Origin: Enterobacterales bacterium
Lineage (GTDB): Bacteria > Pseudomonadota > Gammaproteobacteria > Enterobacterales > Enterobacteriaceae
Reading direction: 5' to 3'
DNA: 33,033 nucleotides
Assembly (NCBI GenBank): GCA_003864575.1
Contig: BHES01000028.1
Span: 1-33,033 of the forward strand
Made by a program: the position numbers and the translations under genes. Position 1 is the stretch's first letter; each line of letters starts with the position of its first letter. Of this stretch, positions 7,443 through 16,963 are shown one piece after another. Under the pieces are notes generated by a model. It searched no databases. It saw nothing but the letters and a program-made list of their open reading frames with translations, and was not told the DNA's origin.

Positions 7443-8855
7443 TTATTCCATTCCCAATTCTTTCAATTTTCGGGTCAGTGTATTGCGTCCCCAGCCCAAC
7501 AAACGGGCAGCTTCCTGCTTGTGGCCCTGAGTATGGCGTAACGCGGTAGTCAGCAGCGTGCGCTCCATTTCGGGTTGAGCTTCAGACAGCAGGTTTTGAT
7601 GACCGGACCGCAATGCGCGATCGGCCCACTGCGCCAGCAGCGTTGCCCAACTGTCGGGTAAACTCTGTCCCCCCGATTCCGGTGCTGAACTCTCAAACAG
7701 TTCGCTTGGCAAATCCTGAATCAGCACTTCCTGCCCAGCTGCCATCACCGTCAGCCAGCGACAGGTGTTCTCCAGTTGCCGCACGTTGCCCTGCCACGGC
7801 AAGCGAGTCAGGGCAGTTTCGGTTTCCGGATGCAGATTTTTTGCTTCCACACCTAACTCTTTGGCTGCCACCTGCAGGAAATAACGTGCCAGACGCGGAA
7901 TATCTTCACGGCGTTCACGCAGTGGCGGCAGATGTACGCGAATGACGTTCAGGCGATGGAATAGATCCTCACGGAATTTGCCTTCCTGTACGCGCAGCTC
8001 AAGGTTTTGGTGCGTCGCCGCAATGATACGTACATCGACTTTAACGGGCGCATAGCCACCGACGCGGTAAAACTGCCCGTCAGCCAGCACGCGTAACAGG
8101 CGTGTTTGTACATCGAGGGGCATATCGCCGATTTCATCCAGGAACAGCGTGCCGTTATCGGCCTGCTCAAAACGTCCCTGGCGAATCTGATTGGCGCCGG
8201 TAAACGCGCCTTTTTCATGGCCAAACAGCTCCGACTCAATCAAATCTTTCGGGATCGCCGCCATATTCAGCGCGATAAACGGCGCTTTGGCCCGCGGGCT
8301 ATGGCGGTGCAGAGCATGAGCGACCAGCTCTTTACCTGTACCGGATTCGCCATTGATCAGAACGCTGATCGACGAGCGGGAAAGACGGCCAATAATACGA
8401 AATACATCCTGCATCGCCGGCGCTTCGCCGATGATATCCGCCGTCGGGCCGCTGGCCGGTTGGGTTCGCGCAGGTTGCTGCTGTTCCTGATAGTGGCTGA
8501 TAGCTCGCTCAACCAGCGCCACGGCTTCATCGATATCGAACGGTTTTGGCAGGTAATCAAATGCCCCTTGTTGATAGGCACTGACGGCGGCATCCAAATC
8601 AGAGTGCGCTGTCATTATGATGACCGGGAGCATCGGGTGGCGTTGTTTTATCTGTTTTAGCAGCGCCAGACCATCCATACCGGGCATACGAATATCAGAC
8701 AACAATACGTCAGGGGTTTGAGTCGCAATGGCTTCAAGCACGTCACTGCCGCTATCAAAGGCGGTACAATGTAAACCCGCTCCAGTAAGTGCGCGTTCAA
8801 GTACCCAGCGGATGGAGCTATCGTCATCGACGATCCAGACTATCCCTCGTTGCAT
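7443..8855 (-). CDS. glnG: Nitrogen regulation response regulator NtrC (NRI)
   Basis: Sigma-54-dependent activator that drives glnA and other nitrogen genes when phosphorylated by NtrB. Receiver domain (1-120): acidic pocket DDD (10-12), phospho-acceptor D54 in [10 protein letters not shown]104 in YLPKPF. AAA+ domain (about 140-370): Walker A GESGTGKE (169-176), the sigma-54-contacting loop GAFTGA (216-221) and FLDEIGD (238-244). A Fis-type helix-turn-helix ends the protein ([20 protein letters not shown]). The frame is open 30 codons further upstream, but the ATG at 8855 (MQRGIVW) has GAGG 6 bases before it and matches the E. coli start, giving 470 aa against 469. It starts 7 bases after the glnL stop, so the two are coupled. 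Confidence 0.98.
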   Translation of the reverse strand: MQRGIVWIVDDDSSIRWVLERALTGAGLHCTAFDSGSDVLEAIATQTPDVLLSDIRMPGMDGLALLKQIKQRHPMLPVIIMTAHSDLDAAVSAYQQGAFDYLPKPFDIDEAVALVERAISHYQEQQQPARTQPASGPTADIIGEAPAMQDVFRIIGRLSRSSISVLINGESGTGKELVAHALHRHSPRAKAPFIALNMAAIPKDLIESELFGHEKGAFTGANQIRQGRFEQADNGTLFLDEIGDMPLDVQTRLLRVLADGQFYRVGGYAPVKVDVRIIAATHQNLELRVQEGKFREDLFHRLNVIRVHLPPLRERREDIPRLARYFLQVAAKELGVEAKNLHPETETALTRLPWQGNVRQLENTCRWLTVMAAGQEVLIQDLPSELFESSAPESGGQSLPDSWATLLAQWADRALRSGHQNLLSEAQPEMERTLLTTALRHTQGHKQEAARLLGWGRNTLTRKLKELGME

Positions 8856-8862
8856 AAGAACC

Positions 8863-9912
8863 TCACTGGCGAATAGGCAGGTAAACCGAGAATTCGGTAT
8901 GTCCTGGCCAACTGTTAAATTCAACTTTACCCGAATGCTGGTCAATCAAACTGCGCGCGATGGACAGGCCTAAACCGGTCCCCCCTTCGCGGCCGCTGAC
9001 CATGGGGTAAAAAAGGGTATCCTGCAAATGAGCCGGTACGCCGGGGCCGTTATCTTCGATATCTATTCGGGCCGCCAGACGGTAACGCACGCCGTGCAGG
9101 GTAATTTGAAAAGCAGTGCGCGTACGCAATGTAATAGAACCGCCATCCTCACCCAGAGCCTGTAAGGCATTGCGGGTGATATTCAGCAGAATTTGTTCTA
9201 TCTGGTCCGGGTCGTGCGCCAGTTCCGGCAAGCTTGGGTCGTAGTCCCGAATCAGCTGCACGTTATCGGGTTTTTCCATCGAAACCAGCTGGCAAACCCG
9301 TTCGGCGACCTGATGAATACTTTGAGTAATGTGTTGGCTTGGGCGCTGAGGACCGAGCAAACGGTCCACCAGATTTCGCAGCCTGTCAGCCTGCTCGATG
9401 ATAACTTTGGTGTATTCCAGCAGTGCCGGATCCGGCAACGCACGCGACAAAAGCTGAGCCGCGCCACGTAAACCACCGAGCGGATTCTTAATTTCATGCG
9501 CCAGTCCACGGATTAAATCCCGCGCAGCGACTTGCTGGGCGTGCTGAAGCTGCTCCTGACTCAAACGACGCTGATTATCCATCGGTGCCAGCTCGATCAG
9601 AATAAAACCATCCGGCTGCGCCTGAGCCGTTAAAGAGAGAACATGGGCACGGCCATCGACCACCAGTGTGACTTCACTGTCTGTAAACCCTTGTCCGGCA
9701 TGGAGACTTTCACGCATCAGGTCGATGTTTAGAGAGAAATAGCCCACCAGTTCCGGCAATGGTGTACCGAAAAGTTTGCGTGAACTTTGAGCCAATAATT
9801 GCTGGGCCGCAGGATTGGCATAATGCACAGCCAGTTCGTCGTCCAACAACAGAATGCTGTTGATGAGGGAATTCAGGATCTGCCCAGCATCGGGCAGCTT
9901 GCCAGTTGCCAT
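8863..9912 (-). CDS. glnL: Nitrogen regulation sensor kinase NtrB (NRII)
   Basis: Cytosolic kinase/phosphatase of NtrC, controlled by the PII protein. No membrane segment is present. A PAS domain (about 8-115, [20 protein letters not shown]) is followed by the H box [12 protein letters not shown] with phosphorylated H139, then the N box ([15 protein letters not shown]), G1 box ([10 protein letters not shown]) and G2 box ([14 protein letters not shown]). The length from ATG 9912 ([11 protein letters not shown]) is 349 aa, as in E. coli. The frame continues upstream to 9942, but GGGAG is placed for 9912. It sits between glnA and glnG. It can be read from glnA through a leaky terminator or from its own promoter, which carries an NtrC box. 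Confidence 0.98.
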   Translation of the reverse strand: MATGKLPDAGQILNSLINSILLLDDELAVHYANPAAQQLLAQSSRKLFGTPLPELVGYFSLNIDLMRESLHAGQGFTDSEVTLVVDGRAHVLSLTAQAQPDGFILIELAPMDNQRRLSQEQLQHAQQVAARDLIRGLAHEIKNPLGGLRGAAQLLSRALPDPALLEYTKVIIEQADRLRNLVDRLLGPQRPSQHITQSIHQVAERVCQLVSMEKPDNVQLIRDYDPSLPELAHDPDQIEQILLNITRNALQALGEDGGSITLRTRTAFQITLHGVRYRLAARIDIEDNGPGVPAHLQDTLFYPMVSGREGGTGLGLSIARSLIDQHSGKVEFNSWPGHTEFSVYLPIRQ

Positions 9913-9924
9913 ACCGCAGTCTCC

Positions 9925-9946
9925 CGCACCTGGTCGGTGCATTTTA
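9925..9946 (-). promoter_or_regulatory. NtrC box and probable -10 of the internal glnL promoter
   Basis: On the minus strand TGCACC-N5-GGTGCG (9941-9925) matches the dyad NtrC site TGCACC-N5-GGTGCA in all but one base. A TAAAAT hexamer (9946-9941) directly precedes it, so the site would cover the transcription start. This is the arrangement known for glnL in E. coli, where NtrC represses the promoter. Confidence 0.65.
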
Positions 9947-10002
9947 TCCAGCTACCCGGTGGATTCACGGGTCAGATAGGTTAAACAGGAAAGAGTGTGG
10001 AG

Positions 10003-10027
10003 AAAAAAGCCCATCCGGAGATGGGCT
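10003..10027 (-). terminator. Terminator after glnA, in front of glnLG
   Basis: On the minus strand AGCCCATC-TCCG-GATGGGCT is followed by TTTTTT. It lies about 118 bases past the glnA stop and 90 bases before glnL, so it should cut most glnA transcripts short and keep glnLG expression lower. Confidence 0.9.
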
Positions 10028-10144
10028 GAAAATTTCCACGGCAACAAAATACGTCTTACTTATTCAGACGCTGAAGGTCTTGAACCTATGGCCTTCAGTC
10101 GGGTATTACGTTCAGCGCCAGCCAGGCCGGCGCTGACAGGTGTA
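10028..10144 (-). other. Structured glnA 3' UTR, possible source of a GlnZ-like sRNA
   Basis: Between the glnA stop and its terminator are two further hairpins: TCAGCGCC / GGCGCTGA (10112-10119 / 10129-10136) and CTGAAGG / CCTTCAG (10071-10077 / 10092-10098). An AU-rich stretch (GGAAATTTTC) then leads into the terminator stem and T run. In E. coli and Salmonella the glnA 3' UTR is processed into the Hfq-binding sRNA GlnZ. The layout here is compatible, but I did not establish sequence homology. Confidence 0.4.
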
Positions 10145-11554
10145 TTACACGCTGTAGTACAGTTCAAACTCAACCGGATGCGGAGTCATACGAACGCGGT
10201 CCATCTCTTCTTTACGCAAAGCGATGTAAGCATCGATCGCGTCATCAGTGAACACGCCGCCACGGGTCAGGAACTCTCGGTCTTCGCTCAGGCAGTTCAT
10301 TGCTTCTTCCAGTGATCCTGCAACTTTAGGAATTTCTGCTTCTTCTTCCGGTGGCAGGTCATACAGGTTTTTATCCATCGCATCACCAGGATGGATTTTG
10401 TTGATGATACCGTCGACGCCAGCCATCATCAGTGCTGCGAACGCCAGGTATGGGTTTGCCGCTGGATCAGGGAAACGTGCTTCGATACGCATCGCTTTAG
10501 GGCTTGATACATGTGGAATACGGATAGATGCAGAACGGTTACGCGCAGAATACGCCAGCATTACTGGTGCTTCGTAGCCTGGGACCAAACGCTTGTAGGA
10601 GTTGGTCGTCGGGTTAGCGTAGGCGTTGATCGCTTTAGCATGCTTGATGATACCGCCGATGTAGAACAGTGCCATTTCAGACAGGCCGCCGTATTTGTCG
10701 CCAGAGAACAGGTTGTTGCCGTTCTTGAACAGAGACATGTGGCAGTGCATACCGGAACCGTTATCGCCAAACATTGGTTTTGGCATAAAGGTGGCCGTTT
10801 TGCCAAATGCGTGAGCCACGTTGTGAACCACGTATTTGTAAATTTGGATTTCGTCAGCTTTCTTGGTCATGGTGTTGAAGCGGGTTGCCACTTCGTTCTG
10901 GCCCGCTGTTGCCACTTCGTGGTGGTGAGCTTCAACAACCAGGCCCATTTCTTCCATGGTCAGACACATGGTAGAACGCATGTCCTGAGAGGAGTCGACC
11001 GGAGGAACTGGGAAGTAGCCGCCTTTTACTGCAGGACGGTGGCCTTTGTTGCCGCCTTCGTATTTGGTTGAGGAGTTCCATGCGCCTTCGATATCATCGA
11101 TAGCAACGTGAGAACCGGAGATGCTGCTACCAAAGCGCACATCATCAAACAGGAAGAACTCTGGCTCTGGCCCGAACAGAACGGTGTCCGCGATACCGGA
11201 AGCGCGCAGGAAATCTTCAGCACGTTTGGATGTTGAACGTGGGTCACGGTCATAACCCTGGAGCGTCGTTGGCTCAAGGATATCGCAACGAATGATCAGT
11301 GTGGTTTCTTCAAAGAATGGGTCCAGAACAGCAGTGCTGGCATCTGGCATCAGAACCATGTCAGATTCGTTAATGCCTTTCCAGCCACCGATTGAAGAGC
11401 CATCAAACATTTTGCCTTCTTCGAAGAAGTCGGCGCTAACCTGGTGTGCAGGAATGGTGACGTGCTGTTCTTTGCCTTTGGTATCAGTGAAACGTAAATC
11501 TACGAATTTCACTTCATGCTCATTCAGCATCGTCAAAACGTGTTCAGCGGACAT
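10145..11554 (-). CDS. glnA: Glutamine synthetase, type I
   Basis: ATP-dependent synthesis of glutamine from glutamate and ammonia; the dodecameric cytosolic enzyme is the main ammonia-assimilating step at low nitrogen. The 469 aa equal E. coli in length. Seen: [11 protein letters not shown] near the N-terminus, metal/substrate motifs [12 protein letters not shown] and [15 protein letters not shown], the ATP-binding [23 protein letters not shown] and the adenylylation site [10 protein letters not shown] with Y398 (counting Met). That tyrosine predicts control by GlnE adenylylation. The frame is open 25 codons upstream, but the ATG at 11554 ([10 protein letters not shown]) follows GGGAGA and matches E. 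coli. Promoted by the sigma-54 element at 11708-11723, with glnL and glnG downstream. Confidence 0.98.
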   Translation of the reverse strand: MSAEHVLTMLNEHEVKFVDLRFTDTKGKEQHVTIPAHQVSADFFEEGKMFDGSSIGGWKGINESDMVLMPDASTAVLDPFFEETTLIIRCDILEPTTLQGYDRDPRSTSKRAEDFLRASGIADTVLFGPEPEFFLFDDVRFGSSISGSHVAIDDIEGAWNSSTKYEGGNKGHRPAVKGGYFPVPPVDSSQDMRSTMCLTMEEMGLVVEAHHHEVATAGQNEVATRFNTMTKKADEIQIYKYVVHNVAHAFGKTATFMPKPMFGDNGSGMHCHMSLFKNGNNLFSGDKYGGLSEMALFYIGGIIKHAKAINAYANPTTNSYKRLVPGYEAPVMLAYSARNRSASIRIPHVSSPKAMRIEARFPDPAANPYLAFAALMMAGVDGIINKIHPGDAMDKNLYDLPPEEEAEIPKVAGSLEEAMNCLSEDREFLTRGGVFTDDAIDAYIALRKEEMDRVRMTPHPVEFELYYSV

Positions 11555-11707
11555 ACTAGTTCTCCCGAATTTCTCATTATCGTCGTGGAACGAATAACCA
11601 TTTAGTTGGCATTTTATTGGAAATAACAACTCTACTGGAACTGGCGTGTGGCCTAAACAGTTTCTTTACTACCCTGATAAGACTCTTTTCACCCTGCAAA
11701 AGTAATA

Positions 11708-11723
11708 GCGAAATCTGTGCCAA
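11708..11723 (-). promoter_or_regulatory. Sigma-54 promoter glnAp2
   Basis: The minus-strand sequence TTGGCACAGATTTCGC carries the -24 GG and -12 GC elements at the right spacing and is the same as I recall for E. coli glnAp2. The predicted start is near 11697, giving a leader of about 140 bases. Confidence 0.92.
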
Positions 11724-11762
11724 CTTTGAGAAAATGCAAACAACGCCATTTTAAGGGGCTTT

Positions 11763-11794
11763 TGCACCTTACGAGTATGCACCATAACGGAAGG
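11763..11794 (-). promoter_or_regulatory. Two weak NtrC half-site elements (governor type)
   Basis: Two GGTGCA half sites on the minus strand (11783-11778 and 11768-11763) have poorly matching partner halves. As 17-bp sites they centre at about -89 and -74 from the predicted start. Low-affinity NtrC sites in this zone limit glnA expression at high NtrC-P in E. coli. Confidence 0.45.
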
Positions 11795-11796
11795 TT

Positions 11797-11813
11797 TGCA
11801 CTTTTTTGGTGCT
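11797..11813 (-). promoter_or_regulatory. NtrC enhancer site 2
   Basis: A 17-bp dyad with half sites TGCAC and GTGC(T), plus-strand TGCACTTTTTTGGTGCT, centred at 11805, about -108 from the predicted glnAp2 start, as in E. coli. Confidence 0.8.
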
Positions 11814-11828
11814 TATCGTGAGACGCGA

Positions 11829-11845
11829 AGCACCAATGTGGTGCA
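11829..11845 (-). promoter_or_regulatory. NtrC enhancer site 1
   Basis: The minus strand reads TGCACCACATTGGTGCT, a nearly perfect NtrC dyad, centred at 11837, about -140 from the predicted glnAp2 start, the E. coli position. It is 32 bp (three helical turns) from site 2, so both can be bound on one face. Confidence 0.88.
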
Positions 11846-11873
11846 TCATAAGGGTTGGAGGGTCTCTTTGCAC

Positions 11874-11889
11874 CGTGAAAGGGATCACA
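11874..11889. promoter_or_regulatory. CRP-cAMP box in the glnA-typA divergent region
   Basis: TGTGA-N6-TCACG on the minus strand matches the CRP consensus in nine of ten core bases. It lies upstream of the NtrC sites, where a CRP-activated sigma-70 promoter (glnAp1) is known in E. coli. It could also act on typA, which starts 107 bases away on the other side. Confidence 0.6.
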
Positions 11890-11934
11890 AAGTAACCATC
11901 ATCGAGTTGTTTCGATAAGATCCTTGTGATCTTG

Positions 11935-11963
11935 TTTAGAACCTCGCTTAATACGTGTACAAT
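11935..11963 (+). promoter_or_regulatory. Probable typA promoter
   Basis: TTTAGA (11935-11940), 17-bp spacer, TACAAT (11958-11963). The predicted start is about 26 bases before the GTG start codon. Confidence 0.55.
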
Positions 11964-11995
11964 AGCGCGCTATTTCTAATGCCTGAGGCAAAGCT

Positions 11996-13819
<1,824 letters not shown>

Positions 13820-13851
13820 TCTTCTTCCTCGCCAGACGTTTTCAATCAAAT

Positions 13852-13880
13852 AGGGCACCTTCGGGTGCCCTGTTTTTTTT
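13852..13880 (+). terminator. Rho-independent terminator of typA
   Basis: AGGGCACC-TTCG-GGTGCCCT, a stable UUCG tetraloop hairpin, followed by G and eight T. Confidence 0.95.
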
Positions 13881-13984
13881 ATATTTTTTTCTGATACTAC
13901 CTCGCAGCTCCGCGTTTCAATCCCTGTTCATGTGTACCTTTTCCCGCTAAAGTTAATCATCATCTTTGAAATCAGGAGCGTGCA

Positions 13985-14572
13985 ATGCTGTACATTTTTG
14001 ATATGGGCAACGTAATTATTGATATCGATTTCAAACGTGTACTCGGCGTATGGAGCAATCTCAGTGGCACGCCGCTGTCGACGCTGACTGAGCGCTTCTC
14101 CATGGGTGAGGTGTTCCAGAAACACGAACGGGGCGAAATAAGCGACGAAGATTTTGCCTCCGACCTCAGCCATGAAATGGGCATTGCGCTGAGTTTTGAA
14201 CAGTTCAGCCTCGGCTGGCAGGCCGTTTTTGTTGGCTTGCGGGCTGAAGTGATCGATATATTCAAGACGTTGCGCGCCCAGGGGCACCGCGTGGTTGTTC
14301 TGTCGAATACAAACCGCCTACATCTCGACTACTGGCCTGAACATTATCCTGAGATCAAAGCCAATACTGACGCGCTCTATCTGTCGCAAGATTTGGGCAT
14401 GCGTAAACCAGAGCTGCGAATTTTCGAGTACGTACTTAACAAAGAAGGTGTGACGGCCAGTCAGGCGGTTTTCTTTGATGATGTTATTGAAAACGTAGAA
14501 GCTGCGAGGTCGATAGGCATTGAAGCGGTGCTGGTGGAAGACAAGAGCACCGTACCGACCTGGTTCTCCTGA
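13985..14572 (+). CDS. yihX: HAD-family alpha-D-glucose-1-phosphate phosphatase YihX
   Basis: HAD-like hydrolase; the E. coli homologue dephosphorylates alpha-glucose-1-phosphate in the cytoplasm. The 195 aa carry motif I YIFDMGNV (nucleophile D6), motif II VVLSNTNR (about 104-111), the motif III lysine in DLGMRKPE and motif IV FFDDVIENVEAA. The second acidic residue usual in HAD motif I is Gly here (DMG), as in the E. coli protein (DLG). The start ATG follows CAGGAG. yihY begins 11 bases after the stop, so the two are probably co-transcribed. Confidence 0.94.
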   Translation: MLYIFDMGNVIIDIDFKRVLGVWSNLSGTPLSTLTERFSMGEVFQKHERGEISDEDFASDLSHEMGIALSFEQFSLGWQAVFVGLRAEVIDIFKTLRAQGHRVVVLSNTNRLHLDYWPEHYPEIKANTDALYLSQDLGMRKPELRIFEYVLNKEGVTASQAVFFDDVIENVEAARSIGIEAVLVEDKSTVPTWFS

Positions 14573-14583
14573 GTGGGGTGTGA

Positions 14584-15459
14584 ATGAGAACACTGTGGCA
14601 TCGTGTTAAAAAGGGTCTGCATTTTGCACACCTGCTGCTCAAACGTGCGGATAAAGATGGCCTGACGCTGTTAGCGGGCCATCTGGCCTATGTTTCCCTG
14701 TTGTCATTAGTTCCGCTCATCGCCGTGGTCTTCTCTTTATTTGCACTGTTTCCAGTATTCTCCGATATCAGCGCTCAGTTGAAGACCTTTATTTTCAATA
14801 ACTTCATGCCTGCCACCGGCGATGTCATTCAGCGCTATCTTGAACAGTTTGTTGCCAACTCCAGTAAAATGACGGCGGTTGGCACCTGTGGGTTGATCGT
14901 CACCGCGTTGTTGCTCATTGCGTCCGTTGACAGCGTGTTGAACAAAATCTGGAACAGCAAAACGAAAAGGCCGATAGTCTTTTCGTTCGCGGTTTATTGG
15001 ATGGTATTAACGTTGGGGCCGATTCTGCTGGTGGCCAGCGTGGCGATAAGTTCCTACCTTCTGTCACTGAACTGGCTCAGCATCAACGGAGTCCATTCGG
15101 TCATCGACCACACCCTGAGAGTCCTGCCTTTACTTATTTCCTGGGTCTCTTTCTGGCTGCTTTATCAGGTTGTTCCGACCGTTCGTGTACCACCGCTTGA
15201 TGCGTTGGTCGGCGCTTTGGTGGCGGGCTCGTTGTTCGAACTGGGTAAGAAAGTCTTCGCGCTCTATGTTCAGCTCTTCCCGTCCTATCAGCTGATTTAC
15301 GGCGTGCTGGCGGTGATCCCCATTTTATTCCTCTGGGTTTATGTGAGCTGGTGTATCGTACTTTTGGGTGCAGAGATCACCGTAACGCTGGGCGAATATC
15401 GATCGCTGCGTCGCTTGCAGTCCTCTGACTCCGCTGCGTTAAGCGTTAAAGAGTCATAA
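14584..15459 (+). CDS. yihY: YihY/BrkB-family inner membrane protein
   Basis: Multi-spanning membrane protein of the BrkB family, once named RNase BN (a misassignment; the true RNase BN is ElaC/Rbn). The 291 aa match E. coli length. A cytoplasmic basic start ([13 protein letters not shown]) leads into the family signature [20 protein letters not shown]. About six hydrophobic segments follow (near 35-60, 97-115, 137-160, 180-200, 210-230, 240-270). The conserved tail segment [22 protein letters not shown] is present. Molecular function is unknown. It lies in a tight yihX-yihY-dtd-fabY group; 23 bases separate it from the dtd start. Confidence 0.93.
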   Translation: MRTLWHRVKKGLHFAHLLLKRADKDGLTLLAGHLAYVSLLSLVPLIAVVFSLFALFPVFSDISAQLKTFIFNNFMPATGDVIQRYLEQFVANSSKMTAVGTCGLIVTALLLIASVDSVLNKIWNSKTKRPIVFSFAVYWMVLTLGPILLVASVAISSYLLSLNWLSINGVHSVIDHTLRVLPLLISWVSFWLLYQVVPTVRVPPLDALVGALVAGSLFELGKKVFALYVQLFPSYQLIYGVLAVIPILFLWVYVSWCIVLLGAEITVTLGEYRSLRRLQSSDSAALSVKES

Positions 15460-15482
15460 TTTTCAATGTCTGAAGGGTGTGT

Positions 15483-15920
15483 ATGATTGCTTTAATTCAG
15501 CGTGTATCAAGTGCTAGCGTCACTGTTGGAGGAGACACCTGTGGGGAAATTGGCTCCGGGTTATTGATTTTACTGGGTGTCGAACAGGGCGATGACGAAC
15601 AGAAAGCCAAAAAGCTGTGCGATAAGGTGATCGGTTACCGTATCTTCGGTGATGAGAACGACAAGATGAACCTCAACGTTCAGCAGGCGGGTGGCAGCCT
15701 GTTAGTGGTTTCCCAGTTTACGTTGGTGGCAGACACGCAAAAGGGCAATCGCCCTGGCTTTTCCCGGGGTGCCGCACCGCAGGAAGCAGAACGCTTATAC
15801 GATTATTTTTGTGGAGAGTGCCGCGATAAGGGGCTCACAACCCAAACCGGGCGCTTTGCTGCCGATATGAAAGTGTCACTGGTCAATGACGGACCCGTGA
15901 CCTTCTGGCTACAAGTCTGA
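15483..15920 (+). CDS. dtd: D-aminoacyl-tRNA deacylase
   Basis: Hydrolyses D-amino acids (and glycine on tRNA-Ala) from mischarged tRNAs. The 145 aa match E. coli. SQFTL (77-81) and NDGPVTFW with the Gly-cisPro dipeptide (137-138) form the chiral proofreading site; the [12 protein letters not shown] segment (83-94) is also typical. A GTG two codons upstream is open in frame, but AAGGG lies 5 bases before the ATG at 15483 and the protein from there starts MIALIQRV like its relatives. Confidence 0.96.
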   Translation: MIALIQRVSSASVTVGGDTCGEIGSGLLILLGVEQGDDEQKAKKLCDKVIGYRIFGDENDKMNLNVQQAGGSLLVVSQFTLVADTQKGNRPGFSRGAAPQEAERLYDYFCGECRDKGLTTQTGRFAADMKVSLVNDGPVTFWLQV

Positions 15921-15953
15921 ATGTAAATGCATTACGCCGGAGAGAACGTATCT

Positions 15954-16886
15954 ATGTACCATTTGAGAGTTCCTGTTACTGAAAAAGAACTGGCGGCGTA
16001 TTACACATTCCGTTGGGAAATGCTGCGTAAACCTTTGCATCAGCCGGAAGGTTCAGAGCGTGATGCCTATGATGCTATGGCACATCACCAGATGGTGGTG
16101 GATGAGAGTGGGAAAACCGTGGCGGTCGGGCGTTTGTATATCAATGCCGACAACGAAGCCTCTATTCGCTTCCTGGCCGTTGACCCGAATGTTCAGGCAA
16201 AGGGGCTGGGTACGCTGGTGGCGATGACTTTGGAGTCTGTGGCGCGTCAGGAAGGCGTAAAGCGTGTGGTATGTAGTGCTCGTGAAGATGCCGTGGACTT
16301 CTTTGGCAAATTGGGGTTTGTGAATCAGGGGGAAATTACTACCCCGCAAACGACACCGGTACGTCACTTTCTGATGATCAAACCGGTCGCAACGTTGGAT
16401 GATATTTTGCATCGTCCTGACTGGTGCGGGCAGTTACAGCAGGCCTGGTACGACCATATTCCGCTGAGTGAGAAAATGGGCGTGCGCATCAGCCAATATA
16501 CCGGCCAGCGTTTCGTCACCACGATGCCTGAGAACGGTAACCAGAATCCTCACCACACGTTGTTTGCCGGAAGCCTGTTTTCACTGGCGACCCTGACTGG
16601 ATGGGGGTTAATCTGGTTGCTGCTACGTGAACGCCATCTGGGCGGAACCATTATTCTCGCCGATGCCCATATTCGCTACAGTGCGCCAGTTACCGGGCGG
16701 CCGCGTGCGATTGCCGACCTCAGCTCTATCAGCGGTGATCTTGACCGTCTGGCTAAGGGGCGCCGGGCCCGCGTTCAACTGCAAGTGAGTCTGTTGGGTG
16801 ATGAAGCAGACGGTGCTATTTTTGAAGGCACTTATTTAGTCCTGCCGGTTGCGCCTGAAGCACCGCTTGAGCCACAAATTAACTGA
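15954..16886 (+). CDS. fabY: FabY/YiiD: GNAT domain plus hotdog malonyl-ACP decarboxylase-type domain
   Basis: Two-domain protein known as YiiD, FabY or MadA in E. coli. The N-terminal GNAT acetyltransferase fold (about 1-145) shows the acetyl-CoA loop QAKGLGT (81-87). The C-terminal YiiD_C hotdog domain (about 160-305) has [19 protein letters not shown] and [15 protein letters not shown]. The C-terminal domain of such proteins has been reported to decarboxylate malonyl-ACP to acetyl-ACP, an alternative starter for fatty-acid synthesis. I chose ATG 15954 ([11 protein letters not shown], 310 aa) because GAGA lies 8 bases upstream. ATG 15927 would add nine residues (MHYAGENVS) without a clear ribosome site, though the E. 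coli annotation as I recall it also has an N-terminal extension. Confidence 0.9.
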   Translation: MYHLRVPVTEKELAAYYTFRWEMLRKPLHQPEGSERDAYDAMAHHQMVVDESGKTVAVGRLYINADNEASIRFLAVDPNVQAKGLGTLVAMTLESVARQEGVKRVVCSAREDAVDFFGKLGFVNQGEITTPQTTPVRHFLMIKPVATLDDILHRPDWCGQLQQAWYDHIPLSEKMGVRISQYTGQRFVTTMPENGNQNPHHTLFAGSLFSLATLTGWGLIWLLLRERHLGGTIILADAHIRYSAPVTGRPRAIADLSSISGDLDRLAKGRRARVQLQVSLLGDEADGAIFEGTYLVLPVAPEAPLEPQIN

Positions 16887-16907
16887 TCCCTCTCACCACC
16901 CCGAAAA

Positions 16908-16940
16908 CAAAAGGCACTCCGCGATGGAAGTGCCTTTGTT
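16908..16940. terminator. Bidirectional terminator between fabY and yicH
   Basis: AAGGCACT / AGTGCCTT stem (16911-16918 / 16929-16936), extended by an inner CC/GG pair, between convergent genes. T-rich sequence is stronger on the minus strand (TTTTGTTTTC), so it mainly serves yicH. Confidence 0.8.
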
Positions 16941-16963
16941 GTGTCTCAATCTGTCATCACGTT

